Origin: a virus
Virus record (IMG/VR): IMGVR_UViG_3300020171_000142
Span: 1 to 21,255 of that record
Strand: one strand, 5' to 3'
DNA: 21,255 bases
The notes beneath the pieces are model-generated. The model was not told the DNA's origin, did no database searches, and worked only from the letters and a program-made list of their open reading frames with translations. Positions 5,506 to 13,763 of the stretch are shown here, piece by piece (within the stretch, counting starts at the first letter, position 1; each line of letters starts with the position of its first letter). Position numbers and translations under genes: made by a program.

Positions 5506-5727
5506 TTGATCAACATTATTACATGGATTGCGGTTGTCCTACAAGCCGTGGGTTCAACTGCCATCGTATTTAAAAGTAGATATGCATTTCCCATTTGGGG
5601 TGTTTCGGCGGCAATTCTAATATATGTTAATATCGTGTTGCAATCTTACGCCCAAGTTTGTCTGTGGTGCTTTTTTCTTGTTTTAGACTTTTATGGATGG
5701 TTTAAATGGGGGAAAAAGAAAGGATAG
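5506..5727 (+). CDS. Three-helix membrane protein resembling half of PnuC (73 aa)
   Basis: TTG start, with GGGGGGAG 4-5 bases upstream. Three hydrophobic segments lie at residues about 3-21, 27-45 and 47-66. The end FLVLDFYGWFKWGKKKG matches the ..YGWY.W signature closing the core of PnuC vitamin transporters. PnuC has about seven helices built from two three-helix halves, so this 73-residue protein would be a single half acting as a dimer, as SemiSWEETs do. Phage PnuC normally imports nicotinamide riboside for NAD recovery. Transport here is inferred from motif and topology only. Confidence 0.55.
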   Translation: MINIITWIAVVLQAVGSTAIVFKSRYAFPIWGVSAAILIYVNIVLQSYAQVCLWCFFLVLDFYGWFKWGKKKG

Positions 5728-5737
5728 GGCATATAGG

Positions 5738-5953
5738 TTGGCAGATATTAATATCATAAGAGAACTTGAAAAACTAAAAAAGCTTCTTGAGAATAGAAAC
5801 TATGGGGAACAACTCGCCCTGTGGGATTTGGTTTGTATTTTAATTAAATACATTGGGCGGTTAGAAAAAAGAATTAAAGAACTAAACCCCTATGATAGTA
5901 TTCCCGTTCGGAGAACAATGGAAAACGGGAAGCAACGGAGGAAAAATGTGTAA
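5738..5953 (+). CDS. Small coiled-coil protein (71 aa)
   Basis: TTG at 5738 is the first start after the upstream stop (5727), with a GGATAGGG stretch before it. An ATG at 5693 would overlap the membrane gene and has no ribosome site. The product is helical, with heptads in IIRELEKLKKLLENRNYGEQ and IKYIGRLEKRIKELN, and a basic tail ending GKQRRKNV. The last 8 bases (ATGTGTAA) overlap the next gene's start. Function unknown; the start is the weakest part of the call. Confidence 0.5.
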   Translation: MADINIIRELEKLKKLLENRNYGEQLALWDLVCILIKYIGRLEKRIKELNPYDSIPVRRTMENGKQRRKNV

Positions 5954-6158
5954 TTGTAATTGTGGATGGATTTGTCCTCGATGTGGTGTGGTGAATTCTC
6001 CGTCTGTGTTGCAGTGTCCATGCGTGGATGCTGAACGGTATACCGGGATTTATCCATGTCCATATAATGTACCGACTATCGGAGATCCACTACCGCACCC
6101 ATGGTATGCTGGAGATCCATTACCACCCCGGGGATACTCGGTGTGCTGTGGCTCATAA
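5946..6158 (+). CDS. Cysteine-rich zinc-ribbon-like protein (70 aa)
   Basis: ACGGAGG precedes ATG 5946; an upstream in-frame ATG (5892) lacks a ribosome site. The product begins MCNCNCGWICPRCGVVNSPS and has ten cysteines. CPRCG plus a later CPC suggests a zinc ribbon. It is followed by a Pro/Tyr-rich tail with a duplicated GDPLP motif (IGDPLPHPWYAGDPLPPRGY) and a terminal CCGS. The Pro-rich part looks extended. It overlaps the previous gene by 8 bp. No family is recognised. Confidence 0.6.
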   Translation: MCNCNCGWICPRCGVVNSPSVLQCPCVDAERYTGIYPCPYNVPTIGDPLPHPWYAGDPLPPRGYSVCCGS

Positions 6159-6212
6159 GGTTCTTGAAAGCGTTCGTTAATATATGGCGATAAGGGTTGT
6201 TGGGGAGGGGAG

Positions 6213-6794
6213 ATGGCGAGAAAATTCGTAACGGTGCAATGTAAGCTGTGCGGTAAGGATACTCAAAAACCGCCAAGTCTGGTTAAATGGCGTAAGAATT
6301 TATTTTGTAGTAAACTATGCGATGGTAAATATCATAGGATCGACCCAAATAGAACGCATAGGGTTTGCTCGACCTGTGGCATAAATAAACCAAGATCGGA
6401 ATACAGTTTTAGGCAAGGAAGTCCTGATGGATTAAATCATTATTGTAGATCATGTCATAATAAGCGTAGCCTTGATTATAGAAATAAAAATACAGAGGTA
6501 CTTAAAGATCGTCAAAGGACATTGTATGGAAATAATAAACACACCTTTAAGGCAAAACGTATTAAGCAGAGATACGGAATTACCATGGAGCAGGTAGAAA
6601 ACCTACGTGATCAACAGGGTGGACTATGCGCAATTTGCAAATTAGAACCCGCATCCCATATAGATCATGATCATGTGACGGACAGGGTTCGTGGATTATT
6701 ATGTAACAACTGTAATACTGGTCTTGGAATGTTTCAAGATAATGCTTCGCTCATGGCCGCTGGTATAAAGTACTTGGAGGACAACCGTGATTAG
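6213..6794 (+). CDS. Endonuclease VII-type HNH endonuclease (193 aa)
   Basis: A GGGGAGGGGAG site precedes the ATG. The C-terminal domain (about residues 115-190) has the recombination endonuclease VII layout. Zinc pairs C139/C142 and C164/C167 flank H149-I-D-H-D-H, and GLLCNNCNTGLGMF follows. The N-terminus adds zinc pairs (C10/C13 with C32/C36, then C52/C55 and C78/C81). T4 gp49 of this family cuts branched DNA, but free-standing phage copies with extra DNA-binding fingers usually act as homing-type mobile nucleases. It ends 8 bp inside TerL and carries TerL's ribosome site. Confidence 0.8.
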   Translation: MARKFVTVQCKLCGKDTQKPPSLVKWRKNLFCSKLCDGKYHRIDPNRTHRVCSTCGINKPRSEYSFRQGSPDGLNHYCRSCHNKRSLDYRNKNTEVLKDRQRTLYGNNKHTFKAKRIKQRYGITMEQVENLRDQQGGLCAICKLEPASHIDHDHVTDRVRGLLCNNCNTGLGMFQDNASLMAAGIKYLEDNRD

Positions 6795-8298
6795 GGAATA
6801 TTCCTTCGCGACTGTGCCCACCATCAAGCGATTCTGTAGTGACGATGCATTTATTACGGGAGTTCTAGGCCCATTTGGTTCCGGAAAATCTGTTGGCTGT
6901 ATAATGAAAATTATACAACGTGCGCAAAGGCAAGCTCCAGGGCCAGACGGTGTGCGAAGGTCCCGATGGGGAATTATAAGATCGAGTTATCCTCAACTTC
7001 GTGATACAACAATTCCTACAGCCCTGGACTGGATTGAGGGGCTTGGGAGTTATCAGAAAACGGAATATGACTTCCTTTTAAATAAACTATCTTATGATGG
7101 TCATCCAATCGAAGCGACGCTTCATTTCCGGGCCCTAGATAGGCCGAGGGATATTCGTAACCTTTTATCCTTGGAGCTCACGGGTGCATTCTTCAATGAA
7201 ATCAAGGAAATACCTAAGCGTATAGTTGATGTCATGCGTGGCCGTGTCGGAAGATATCCATCGAAAGCAAAGGGTGGCTGCACTTGGTCAGGAATTATAT
7301 TTGACAGTAATCCTCCCGATACGGATCATTGGCTTTACAAGCTATTAGAGGTTGACAAACCAAGATATTGTTCTACATGTAAAGATGCCCAGGGCGGTAT
7401 CATCCTATTTGTCGAAGGTCAATGCCCAAGATGCAAAGACAACATCGGTCTTCCATTCGTCAGTCTCTACAGACAGCCAAGTGGCCGAGGGCCTAATGCA
7501 GAGAATCTTCCTAATCTAGAGGTTGGTTATTACGCGCGCTTAGCCGCGGGCATGGACAAAGACTTCATCCGCGTTTACGTAGATGGCGAATACGGATATG
7601 TTTCGGATGGTAAAGCCGTCTACCAGATCTTTGATGAACATAAACACGTTGCAAGAGAGAAACTTAAAGCGGTTACTGACTATCCGCTTATTATAGCATT
7701 TGATAATACAGGCCGCGATCAGGCCGCGGTTATTTGCCAGTATCTTCCTATTGGGCAGTTGCGGGTTCTACATGAATTTGTAATGACGGATACTGGAACC
7801 AGAACCTTGGTTCGTGAGATAGTGAAACCATTTATTGTTTCAAACTACCCGGGGGCCAAGTTAATCCTAACGGGTGACCCCGCTGGGGTAAGGCCGAGTG
7901 ACACAGATGAACGTAACACATTTGAAGAAATTAGCGAAGCGTTTGGCATTAGCGCTTTCCCTGCACGCTCAAACACTCTCGGGGCTCGCCTCGGGGCTGT
8001 TGAGAGCCTGATGAAGCGTTTCCTTGGGGGAGATAAGTTTGGGCTCCTCGTGTCCCCTACCTGTGGTATCCTCATTAAAGGATTCCGTGGTGAATATCGT
8101 ATGCGCCGACTTCAGGTGGTTGGGCAGGAACGATATACTGATAAGCCTGAGAAGAATCTTGTCAGCCATGCGCACGATGCGCTCCAGTATGCAGCGCTTG
8201 CCGTAGAGGATTCATTGGTATTAACCTCCGAAGGTTCCCTAGATTGGGGATCTGGAAACGTGGTTCTAACACCATCAACATGGATTGCATTTACTTAA
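6787..8298 (+). CDS. terL: Terminase large subunit (503 aa)
   Basis: The GTG start at 6787 lies behind TTGGAGG. This is the ATP-driven motor that packages DNA into the procapsid and cuts it. Walker A is GPFGSGKS (residues 28-35). A GAFFNE segment ending in E138 fits Walker B and the catalytic glutamate. The RNase H-like nuclease has D306 (FDNTGRD), D364 (LTGDPAG) and D464 (HAHDALQY). Between the domains sits a zinc ribbon: CSTC (195, 198) and CPRC (213, 216). That ribbon is not part of the basic fold. Length is normal. It lies directly upstream of the portal gene. Confidence 0.95.
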   Translation: MIREYSFATVPTIKRFCSDDAFITGVLGPFGSGKSVGCIMKIIQRAQRQAPGPDGVRRSRWGIIRSSYPQLRDTTIPTALDWIEGLGSYQKTEYDFLLNKLSYDGHPIEATLHFRALDRPRDIRNLLSLELTGAFFNEIKEIPKRIVDVMRGRVGRYPSKAKGGCTWSGIIFDSNPPDTDHWLYKLLEVDKPRYCSTCKDAQGGIILFVEGQCPRCKDNIGLPFVSLYRQPSGRGPNAENLPNLEVGYYARLAAGMDKDFIRVYVDGEYGYVSDGKAVYQIFDEHKHVAREKLKAVTDYPLIIAFDNTGRDQAAVICQYLPIGQLRVLHEFVMTDTGTRTLVREIVKPFIVSNYPGAKLILTGDPAGVRPSDTDERNTFEEISEAFGISAFPARSNTLGARLGAVESLMKRFLGGDKFGLLVSPTCGILIKGFRGEYRMRRLQVVGQERYTDKPEKNLVSHAHDALQYAALAVEDSLVLTSEGSLDWGSGNVVLTPSTWIAFT

Positions 8299-8311
8299 GG
8301 GGTGTTTGCTT

Positions 8312-10411
8312 ATGGTTATGATCAGAACGAATGATGAAATCGAACAGGCTGAACGTGCTGTCATTAACACAGACCTTGAGGCTGAAAAAGCTGCATCTCC
8401 GGATGCTGGGGCCATGACGGGTCTTATTGCCAACTTGCGTCGAAGGTGGGAAGCTGCCGTCCTTGCTAAAAGAAATAGTGGTGTCGAGGATCAGTTCTTT
8501 AAAAACCTTAACATGATAAATAAGATCTACGACAACGCTCGCAGGGCAGCCATTAAGGAAATGAATGGTAGTGATACCTACCTGGGAGTTGTAGAAACGA
8601 AGGTACGCCATGGTAAGGCTTGGGTTAGGGATGCCTTGTTTCCTCCCGGGAAGAAACCGTATGGCGTAAAGCCAACCCCATCCCCAGACCTTCCGCAAGA
8701 TATTATACAGCAAGAAACGCAGAGGTTTGTGTCGGAAACACTTCAGGTGATTCAGCAGCAATCGGCAGCCGCTGGCGTGCAGGTCGATATGGGCATGGCA
8801 GTTCAGGAAATTCAGAATAGCTTTCCAGAACTTCAGAGGCGAGTCAAGAACGAACTTCGCAAAATCTCCTGGGAAAAATGTCAGGACATGGAAAAAGAGG
8901 TTGATGACCAACTAATTGAGGGTGAGTGGTACGACGCTCTCGATCGATGTGTTCCTGATATTATAGCACTTGGCACTGGTATAATGCTTGGTCCGTTTAA
9001 GAGAAAACGCAAGCTATTAGTGGCAAGTCAATCTGGCGCAGAAGTACAAGATAAACTGGTTAAGGGTTTTGAGCGGGTATCTCCATTTAATGTCTATCCA
9101 CAGGCTGATTCTAGCGGACCAGACGATGGACATGTATTCGTTAAACTCCCTTATCGAAAACTTGATCTTCAGGATTTAATTGGGGCTCCAGGGTTCGACA
9201 ATATCGAGGCTGTTCTCGCAGAAGCTGGTTCTGGTAAGTTACGCGAATGGACATTGATCGAAACCGAAAGGGCGATGCGGGAAAAGAAGTCTACGGAGAG
9301 CGTATACGATACTGACATAATTGATTGTCTGCTTTATATGGGTTCACTGTCTGGAGAAGAATTACGTGAGGCTGGTATTGAGATTCCCGAGAAAAAGAAA
9401 TACTTTGACTTTCTCTGTAATGTTTGGTTTATTGGCAACCATGTAATCCGAGCTATGATCAACGAAGATCCATTCGGTAAACAACCAATATCGATCGCAC
9501 ACTTTGATGAAAACAACGATGGATGGTGGGGTAAGGGATTGCCGGAAACAATTGAATCGGACTCCCATGTTATCAATGCTTGCGCCCGTGCGACAGTCAA
9601 TAACGTAGCGATGGGATCTGGCCCCCAGGTCGAAATCAATGCAGATCGCCTTAAGGGTGGCGATAAGGGCGATACCCGACTCATGCCATGGAAAAGGTGG
9701 ATCACTAATTCCAAGGGTATGCAAACGGGTCCAGCAATTACATTCTGGCAGCCTGCCATGCACGCGCAAGAAATATTATATGTGTTGAATGATTTTAAAA
9801 AGGGTGCAGACGAGAGATGTGGGATCCCCGGATTTGCCCATGGAGATCCACAGGTTGGGGGCGGAGGCAACACGGCATCAGGGCTTAGTATGTTGATGAG
9901 CCAGGCCGCCCGGGGCATCCGCGGAATCATCAAAAACATTGACAAGAACATGATTTCACGTTCGGTTGGATTTGTTTATAACGAGCTTGCACTGGATCCT
10001 AAATACCAAGAGTTTATTGGAGACGTTCAACTCATCGCCATGGGATCTCAAATCCTTGTCGAAAAGGAACAGCGAGCCGTTAGAATGCTTGAACTTCTCA
10101 ACGCCACAAACAACCCGAACGACCTTGCCCTGATGGGTGCAGAAGGTCGGGGTTACTTACTTGGTGAGGTGGCGCGCACGTATGAGATTGATCCGGAGAG
10201 GGCGTTACCGATGCTCGAACTTTTTAAAGGAAAACCTATAGGTCAGCCCGTACCGGAACAAGCTGGTACCCCAACTCCTGGACCAGGTGCTGGTGGACGT
10301 GGTACTCCGCCATTAGCTCGTAGAAATTTAGATGTAGCAGGAAATGAAGTACAGGGCCAGGAGTCTCAACTTTTCGGAGGCCGCGGAGGTCCATCGGAAT
10401 TACCTAAATAA
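8312..10411 (+). CDS. Portal protein (699 aa)
   Basis: The ATG at 8312 has AAGGGG 9 bases upstream and starts 13 bases after TerL. Portal rings of 12 subunits form the DNA entry vertex and bind TerL. Evidence is the position between TerL and scaffold/capsid, the length, and motifs of long podovirus-type portals: FERVSPFNVYPQADSSGPDD (about 253-272), GWWGKGLPETIESDSHVINA (404-423) and a helix-rich GNTASGLSMLMSQAARGIRG crown segment. The last about 60 residues are Gly/Pro-rich (TPTPGPGAGGRGTPP) and probably flexible. The family level is from memory; the portal call itself is strong. Confidence 0.85.
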   Translation: MVMIRTNDEIEQAERAVINTDLEAEKAASPDAGAMTGLIANLRRRWEAAVLAKRNSGVEDQFFKNLNMINKIYDNARRAAIKEMNGSDTYLGVVETKVRHGKAWVRDALFPPGKKPYGVKPTPSPDLPQDIIQQETQRFVSETLQVIQQQSAAAGVQVDMGMAVQEIQNSFPELQRRVKNELRKISWEKCQDMEKEVDDQLIEGEWYDALDRCVPDIIALGTGIMLGPFKRKRKLLVASQSGAEVQDKLVKGFERVSPFNVYPQADSSGPDDGHVFVKLPYRKLDLQDLIGAPGFDNIEAVLAEAGSGKLREWTLIETERAMREKKSTESVYDTDIIDCLLYMGSLSGEELREAGIEIPEKKKYFDFLCNVWFIGNHVIRAMINEDPFGKQPISIAHFDENNDGWWGKGLPETIESDSHVINACARATVNNVAMGSGPQVEINADRLKGGDKGDTRLMPWKRWITNSKGMQTGPAITFWQPAMHAQEILYVLNDFKKGADERCGIPGFAHGDPQVGGGGNTASGLSMLMSQAARGIRGIIKNIDKNMISRSVGFVYNELALDPKYQEFIGDVQLIAMGSQILVEKEQRAVRMLELLNATNNPNDLALMGAEGRGYLLGEVARTYEIDPERALPMLELFKGKPIGQPVPEQAGTPTPGPGAGGRGTPPLARRNLDVAGNEVQGQESQLFGGRGGPSELPK

Positions 10412-10429
10412 TTTTTAAGGGGAGGATGC

Positions 10430-10960
10430 ATGGGTAGAAATAAGGAAAAAAGAAGAGAATGGGTATTACAATATAATTTAAAGAACAAAGAACACCGCAA
10501 GGAATACAACAAAGAATACAGTATAAAATATAGGCAAGAACATAAGGAGCGTATCGCAGCGCAGCATAAATTATACTACGAGAAGAATAAAGAGCAAATC
10601 CTAGCATCCGAAAAAAAGAGTAGACAAAAGAACATAGAACACTACAGGGAATTTCGAAGGCAATATCATCAAAAGAACAAGGCAAGGCGAAACCTAAATA
10701 TAAAGAAATGTAACCTTAAGAGAAAATATAATCTTACCCCTGAAGAAGTGGATGCAATGCTGTCTGGGCAAAGCTTCTCATGTTTAATTTGTCATGGAGA
10801 TTTACGGATACTCAAGAGACATATCGATCATAATCACAAAACGGGAAAAGTCAGGGGAATTCTTTGCAGTAATTGTAATAAGGGCATTGGAATGTTGGGC
10901 GAAAATACTGAAACCCTGTCTAGGGCAATTAGTTATTTACAACGGGAGGATAAAATATGA
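10430..10960 (+). CDS. Second endonuclease VII-type HNH endonuclease (176 aa)
   Basis: GGGGAGGATGC precedes the ATG. The catalytic domain has zinc pairs C118/C121 and C146/C149 around H131-I-D-H-N-H and then GILCSNCNKGIGM, the same family as the gene at 6213. The N-terminal 95 residues differ: a very basic, tyrosine-rich helix with repeated Y..KNKE-type segments (LYYEKNKEQI, QYHQKNKARR), typical of DNA-contacting arms in phage HNH proteins. It is inserted between portal and capsid genes and overlaps the next gene by ATGA. It is AT-rich compared with the portal gene, consistent with separate acquisition. Confidence 0.8.
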   Translation: MGRNKEKRREWVLQYNLKNKEHRKEYNKEYSIKYRQEHKERIAAQHKLYYEKNKEQILASEKKSRQKNIEHYREFRRQYHQKNKARRNLNIKKCNLKRKYNLTPEEVDAMLSGQSFSCLICHGDLRILKRHIDHNHKTGKVRGILCSNCNKGIGMLGENTETLSRAISYLQREDKI

Positions 10961-11262
10961 TCTCTTTGACCCCAGACTTATTAAGATTAATAATGTCGGT
11001 TCGTAACGTAGTCGACCACGGCCTTTGGATTGCCTTTACAAGGGAATTTAAATCCATGAGCGATAAAATGATGGGTGAGGCACTCCACTTTGTCCCTGAC
11101 CCGTCAGACTTTAATGCACAAACGAGACAGGACGTGCTTCGGGGTGCTTCGATAGCCACTGACATTTTTTCTCACGCCTTAATCAATCCCGAAGAGTGTG
11201 TCGAACAGCTTGTAAACATTACCAAAGTGGAGAATTCAGCAGTAGAGCAAATGCACTATTAA
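10957..11262 (+). CDS. Hypothetical protein in the head module (101 aa)
   Basis: CGGGAGG lies upstream; the ATG overlaps the HNH stop by 4 bases (ATGA). The product is mostly helical with no cysteine pairs or membrane segment. It begins MISLTPDLLRLIMSVRNVVD and ends in a GASIATDIFSHALINPEECV helix. Its place between portal and scaffold, once the HNH insertion is removed, suggests a head-assembly or virion role, but I do not recognise a family. Confidence 0.65.
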   Translation: MISLTPDLLRLIMSVRNVVDHGLWIAFTREFKSMSDKMMGEALHFVPDPSDFNAQTRQDVLRGASIATDIFSHALINPEECVEQLVNITKVENSAVEQMHY

Positions 11263-11301
11263 TCCACGATTATCCCCGTATTACGTTAAGGATAAGGTCA
11301 T

Positions 11302-11330
11302 TCATCATAAGACGTTAATCGCTATGATGA
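11302..11330 (+). terminator. Weak hairpin with short T-run
   Basis: TCATCATA (11302-11309) pairs with TATGATGA (11323-11330) across a 13-nt loop, followed by TTTT. The stem is A/T-rich, so if it is a terminator it is a weak one. It sits in the gap before the scaffold gene and may instead tune the transcript ratio or stability. Confidence 0.3.
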
Positions 11331-11362
11331 TTTTAAACGGAATACCGCAGTAGGAGGCTCCA

Positions 11363-12388
11363 ATGGATTCATTACTACCTACAGACATTCAGGCAGTAAT
11401 CGAGCAAACGCAGAAGATTGAGGATGAGTTATTTAAGAAACCAGGTACACCCCCACCGGCTGACGCTCCGCCTAAACCGGAAGACGTTCCGCCAAAAGTA
11501 GATGAACCACCTGTTCCACCGCCAGCGGTAGAACCCCCTCCAATAACGGATGAACCACCTCCGCCCGAAGACTTCAAACATAAATATGAGGTTCTTCAGG
11601 GTAAGTATAACAAGGAGATAAAAGAGGGGAAGGATAAGGTCAGGGAAACCTCAGATAGGCTTCTTTTCCTAGAGGATGAGAGGTCAAAACTTTTGGGGCA
11701 ACTCGTAGATCTTACCGGTAAGGTGACCAAGGGGAAAGATGGCGAACCAGTTGACACTCCCTCGTCTGTAGATCTCGAAAGTCTTCCTGAAACGCAGTAC
11801 ATTAAGGCTGAATTTCCAGATGTCTGGAAAGCCATGAAAGTGGTGATTGCACATTCCGCAAAGGATACCCAGAAAAAGCTCGATGATGTTGAAAAGAAAA
11901 TCGAGAGCTCAGTTAAGGTATCTGACACCACCTCGTGGAACACATTCAATCAATACCTCGATACTAACGTAGAAGGGTGGCGAGAAGTTAATGTAGACCC
12001 CGAGTTCAAGGAATGGCTTAAGGTTCCAGAAAAATATTCAGGCATCACCAAGCTCGAACTAATCAACCGCGATATCTCAAGTCGTGATGGTACCTCGGTT
12101 GCTAAGTACTTTAAGGATTTTGCAACAGAAAAAGCGGTTAAGGTTGAACCTCCTGTAACGGATGGAGCAACTCCACCGCCAGCAGCGCTCCCACAGGGAG
12201 GCTTGCCGAAATCTAAACCTGGTAGCCCGCCCCCAAAAAGGCCCGCTACTCCAGAAAATCTAACAACGGAACATATAACCGATTTTTACCAGAAACTTCA
12301 ACGAGGCTATTTTATAGGGAGGGAAACCGAGGCAGCTGCCGAGGAAAAACGTATAGAAAAAGCGGTAATGGAGGGAAGGGTAGAATAA
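11363..12388 (+). CDS. Putative capsid scaffold protein (341 aa)
   Basis: GTAGGAGG precedes the ATG. The protein lies just before the capsid gene, where scaffolds are encoded, and has their character: highly charged, helical, low in Cys and Trp. Residues about 26-72 are Pro-rich (repeats such as PPPITDEPPPPED). Residues about 73-120 form a coiled coil (YEVLQGKYNKEIKEGKDKVR). The middle is helical and acidic. Another Pro-rich linker (PPPAALPQGGLPKSKPG) leads to a basic C-terminal helix, the usual capsid-binding end. Identification rests on position and composition, not on a recognised family motif. Confidence 0.65.
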   Translation: MDSLLPTDIQAVIEQTQKIEDELFKKPGTPPPADAPPKPEDVPPKVDEPPVPPPAVEPPPITDEPPPPEDFKHKYEVLQGKYNKEIKEGKDKVRETSDRLLFLEDERSKLLGQLVDLTGKVTKGKDGEPVDTPSSVDLESLPETQYIKAEFPDVWKAMKVVIAHSAKDTQKKLDDVEKKIESSVKVSDTTSWNTFNQYLDTNVEGWREVNVDPEFKEWLKVPEKYSGITKLELINRDISSRDGTSVAKYFKDFATEKAVKVEPPVTDGATPPPAALPQGGLPKSKPGSPPPKRPATPENLTTEHITDFYQKLQRGYFIGRETEAAAEEKRIEKAVMEGRVE

Positions 12389-12418
12389 GGTAGTTCCGAA
12401 TTTAAGGAGGAACTACAA

Positions 12419-12484
12419 ATGACTTATCCTTATGCCAGTGGCCACCCGGACTACAGTTCGACTGGCTCAAGCAAGTTTATCCCT
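12419..12484 (+). CDS. Major capsid protein, exon 1 (22 codons)
   Basis: AAGGAGG lies 8 bases before the ATG. The 22 codons give MTYPYASGHPDYSSTGSSKF then IP, matching the N-terminal arm of capsid proteins that read (N)PxYSSTGxSxFIPEI... in relatives. The frame then meets TAA at 12485-12487, so unspliced RNA makes only a 22-residue peptide. The stop lies at the start of a group I intron: exon bases 12478-12485 pair with the guide GGGGGATA (12494-12501). Exon 2 starts near 13764. The splice site is placed after T12484 (U:G wobble); T12485 is the alternative. Confidence 0.8.
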
Positions 12485-13763
12485 TAATAAGCTGGGGGAT
12501 AGTATTTCCAGTCAATGCAGCTATGGGCTGGGAAAACAATCGTTAGATATCATTTGACGATTTTAAACCAATTCTAAAAAACTGGAAAGCAATTGCTAAC
12601 CAGATTGAAGTGTCGAGAAAGAGAGGAAACAGGCAATGCCAAAGCTCTCTGACAAATATATAGCTGGTTTTTTAGACGCGGATGGCAGTATTAGCCTTGG
12701 GTTTTATGGAAACAATAGAACCCCGCAGCTAAAAGTTGGCTTTAGCCAGCGAACAGACAGGGATGAAGTCCTATATAGAATTCAAGAAGTAACGGGCGGA
12801 ACTATAGATAATGTTCAAATTAAGGGTGGTTCTTACACCAGGTTAAACATTTTCGCAAAGGTTGCTGTCCATGGGTTACTGAACAGAATTCTAAAATATC
12901 TAGTCATCAAGCGTCATTACGCTGGGGTTGCATTAGAGATATCAAAGCAAAAGGCTTTTGATGTCGAAGCAACGAAATTTTTGTTAAAACAGCAACGACG
13001 AATTAAATCACTTCCAATTCCAAACTTTCCATCACGGAAGTGGATGGCTGGATATATAGATGGTGATGGATGTTTTTCCACCACAAAGATTCGCCAAGAT
13101 GGTGCGGTATCTATCTATTTTAAACTGTGTTCATCAGATTATGATAGTGAGGGTATCGAGTTAATCCAAAAGGCATTTGGTGGAAATATCTATCCTGCGC
13201 GGAGTTGTAAGAATCCAGTTATTCAATATACCTTACTGCTTCCCCCATCTAAGGCGATACAGTTTATTGCTCACTTTGGAAAATACTGTATCATTAAGAA
13301 AAAACAGACAGATTTCATCCTAGAGTGCGCTCGAATCGGACATTACCGAAATGGTAAATGGATTAAAGAGCATTTATCTGCACTCAAAGGCACACAAGCA
13401 CAGACTGAACGAATTGGCGATCACAATGTGATCGATGCGACAGTCGAATCAAGTAATGAAAATTGCTTGACGGAAATGGTATAACTCAACAGTTTTAACA
13501 AGTATCACCAACCGGGATTAATAACATAGTCCCATATCTCAGTAATGAGATATTAAAAACCCGGAGAATTGCTGGAAGCCTGAAACGGTAATCAGCAGCC
13601 GAGCCCATCGATAGGTGGGAAGGTTCAGAGACTAACCGACAATCGCTAAAGATTGTTGGACACGAGCACCGGGCACCCTTCTTGGGTGATGATATAGTCC
13701 GGCCTTGCGAGAACTTACAATCGCAAGAAGTTAAGGATAAAGAGCCTTAACGATAACAAAGCG
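12485..13763 (+). ncRNA. Group I intron (IA-like) in the capsid gene
   Basis: All core helices can be drawn. P1: 12478-12485 with 12494-12501. P3: CCCGG 13560-13564 with CCGGG 13669-13673. P4: TGCTG 13570-13574 with CAGCA 13593-13597. P6: CCCA/TGGG. P7: GACTA in the R element GTTCAGAGACTA (13623-13634) with TAGTC in ATATAGTCC (S). P7.1: 13636-13644 with 13651-13659, an IA feature. P8: CACCC/GGGTG 13674-13688. P9: CTTGCGA/TCGCAAG. P9.1: GTTAAGG/CCTTAAC. The LAGLIDADG gene lies between P2 and P3. The 3' end is set at G13763 (possible P9.0, GC with GC); G13752 or G13761 would also keep the frame. Confidence 0.85.
12636..13484 (+). CDS. Intron-encoded LAGLIDADG homing endonuclease (282 aa)
   Basis: The ATG follows AGAGAGGAAA inside the intron. 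Two LAGLIDADG motifs are visible: YIAGFLDADGS (residues 8-18, active-site D16) and WMAGYIDGDGC (136-146, D144). It is therefore a monomeric, two-domain enzyme of the usual length. Such enzymes cut the intronless allele at the insertion site so that repair copies the intron; some also help splicing as maturases. The gene is intact, with no frameshift, so the intron may still be mobile. The expected target is the capsid exon junction, i.e. sequence around 12470-12484 joined to sequence from about 13764. Confidence 0.9.
   Translation: MPKLSDKYIAGFLDADGSISLGFYGNNRTPQLKVGFSQRTDRDEVLYRIQEVTGGTIDNVQIKGGSYTRLNIFAKVAVHGLLNRILKYLVIKRHYAGVALEISKQKAFDVEATKFLLKQQRRIKSLPIPNFPSRKWMAGYIDGDGCFSTTKIRQDGAVSIYFKLCSSDYDSEGIELIQKAFGGNIYPARSCKNPVIQYTLLLPPSKAIQFIAHFGKYCIIKKKQTDFILECARIGHYRNGKWIKEHLSALKGTQAQTERIGDHNVIDATVESSNENCLTEMV

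Noticed and set aside
5352-5573. TTG-start plus-strand frame of 73 codons
   Set aside because: It overlaps both the better-supported 5311-5490 gene and the membrane gene at 5506, and has no ribosome site.
8291-8911. Minus-strand frame of 206 codons, and others at 9334-9951
   Set aside because: They are antisense to the portal gene, whose frame and motifs are convincing.
12484-12636. Possible extra mini-exon before the intron endonuclease gene
   Set aside because: All three frames were read; none gives the expected SKKxLVxFY-like helix, and no second set of intron core elements fits in this space.
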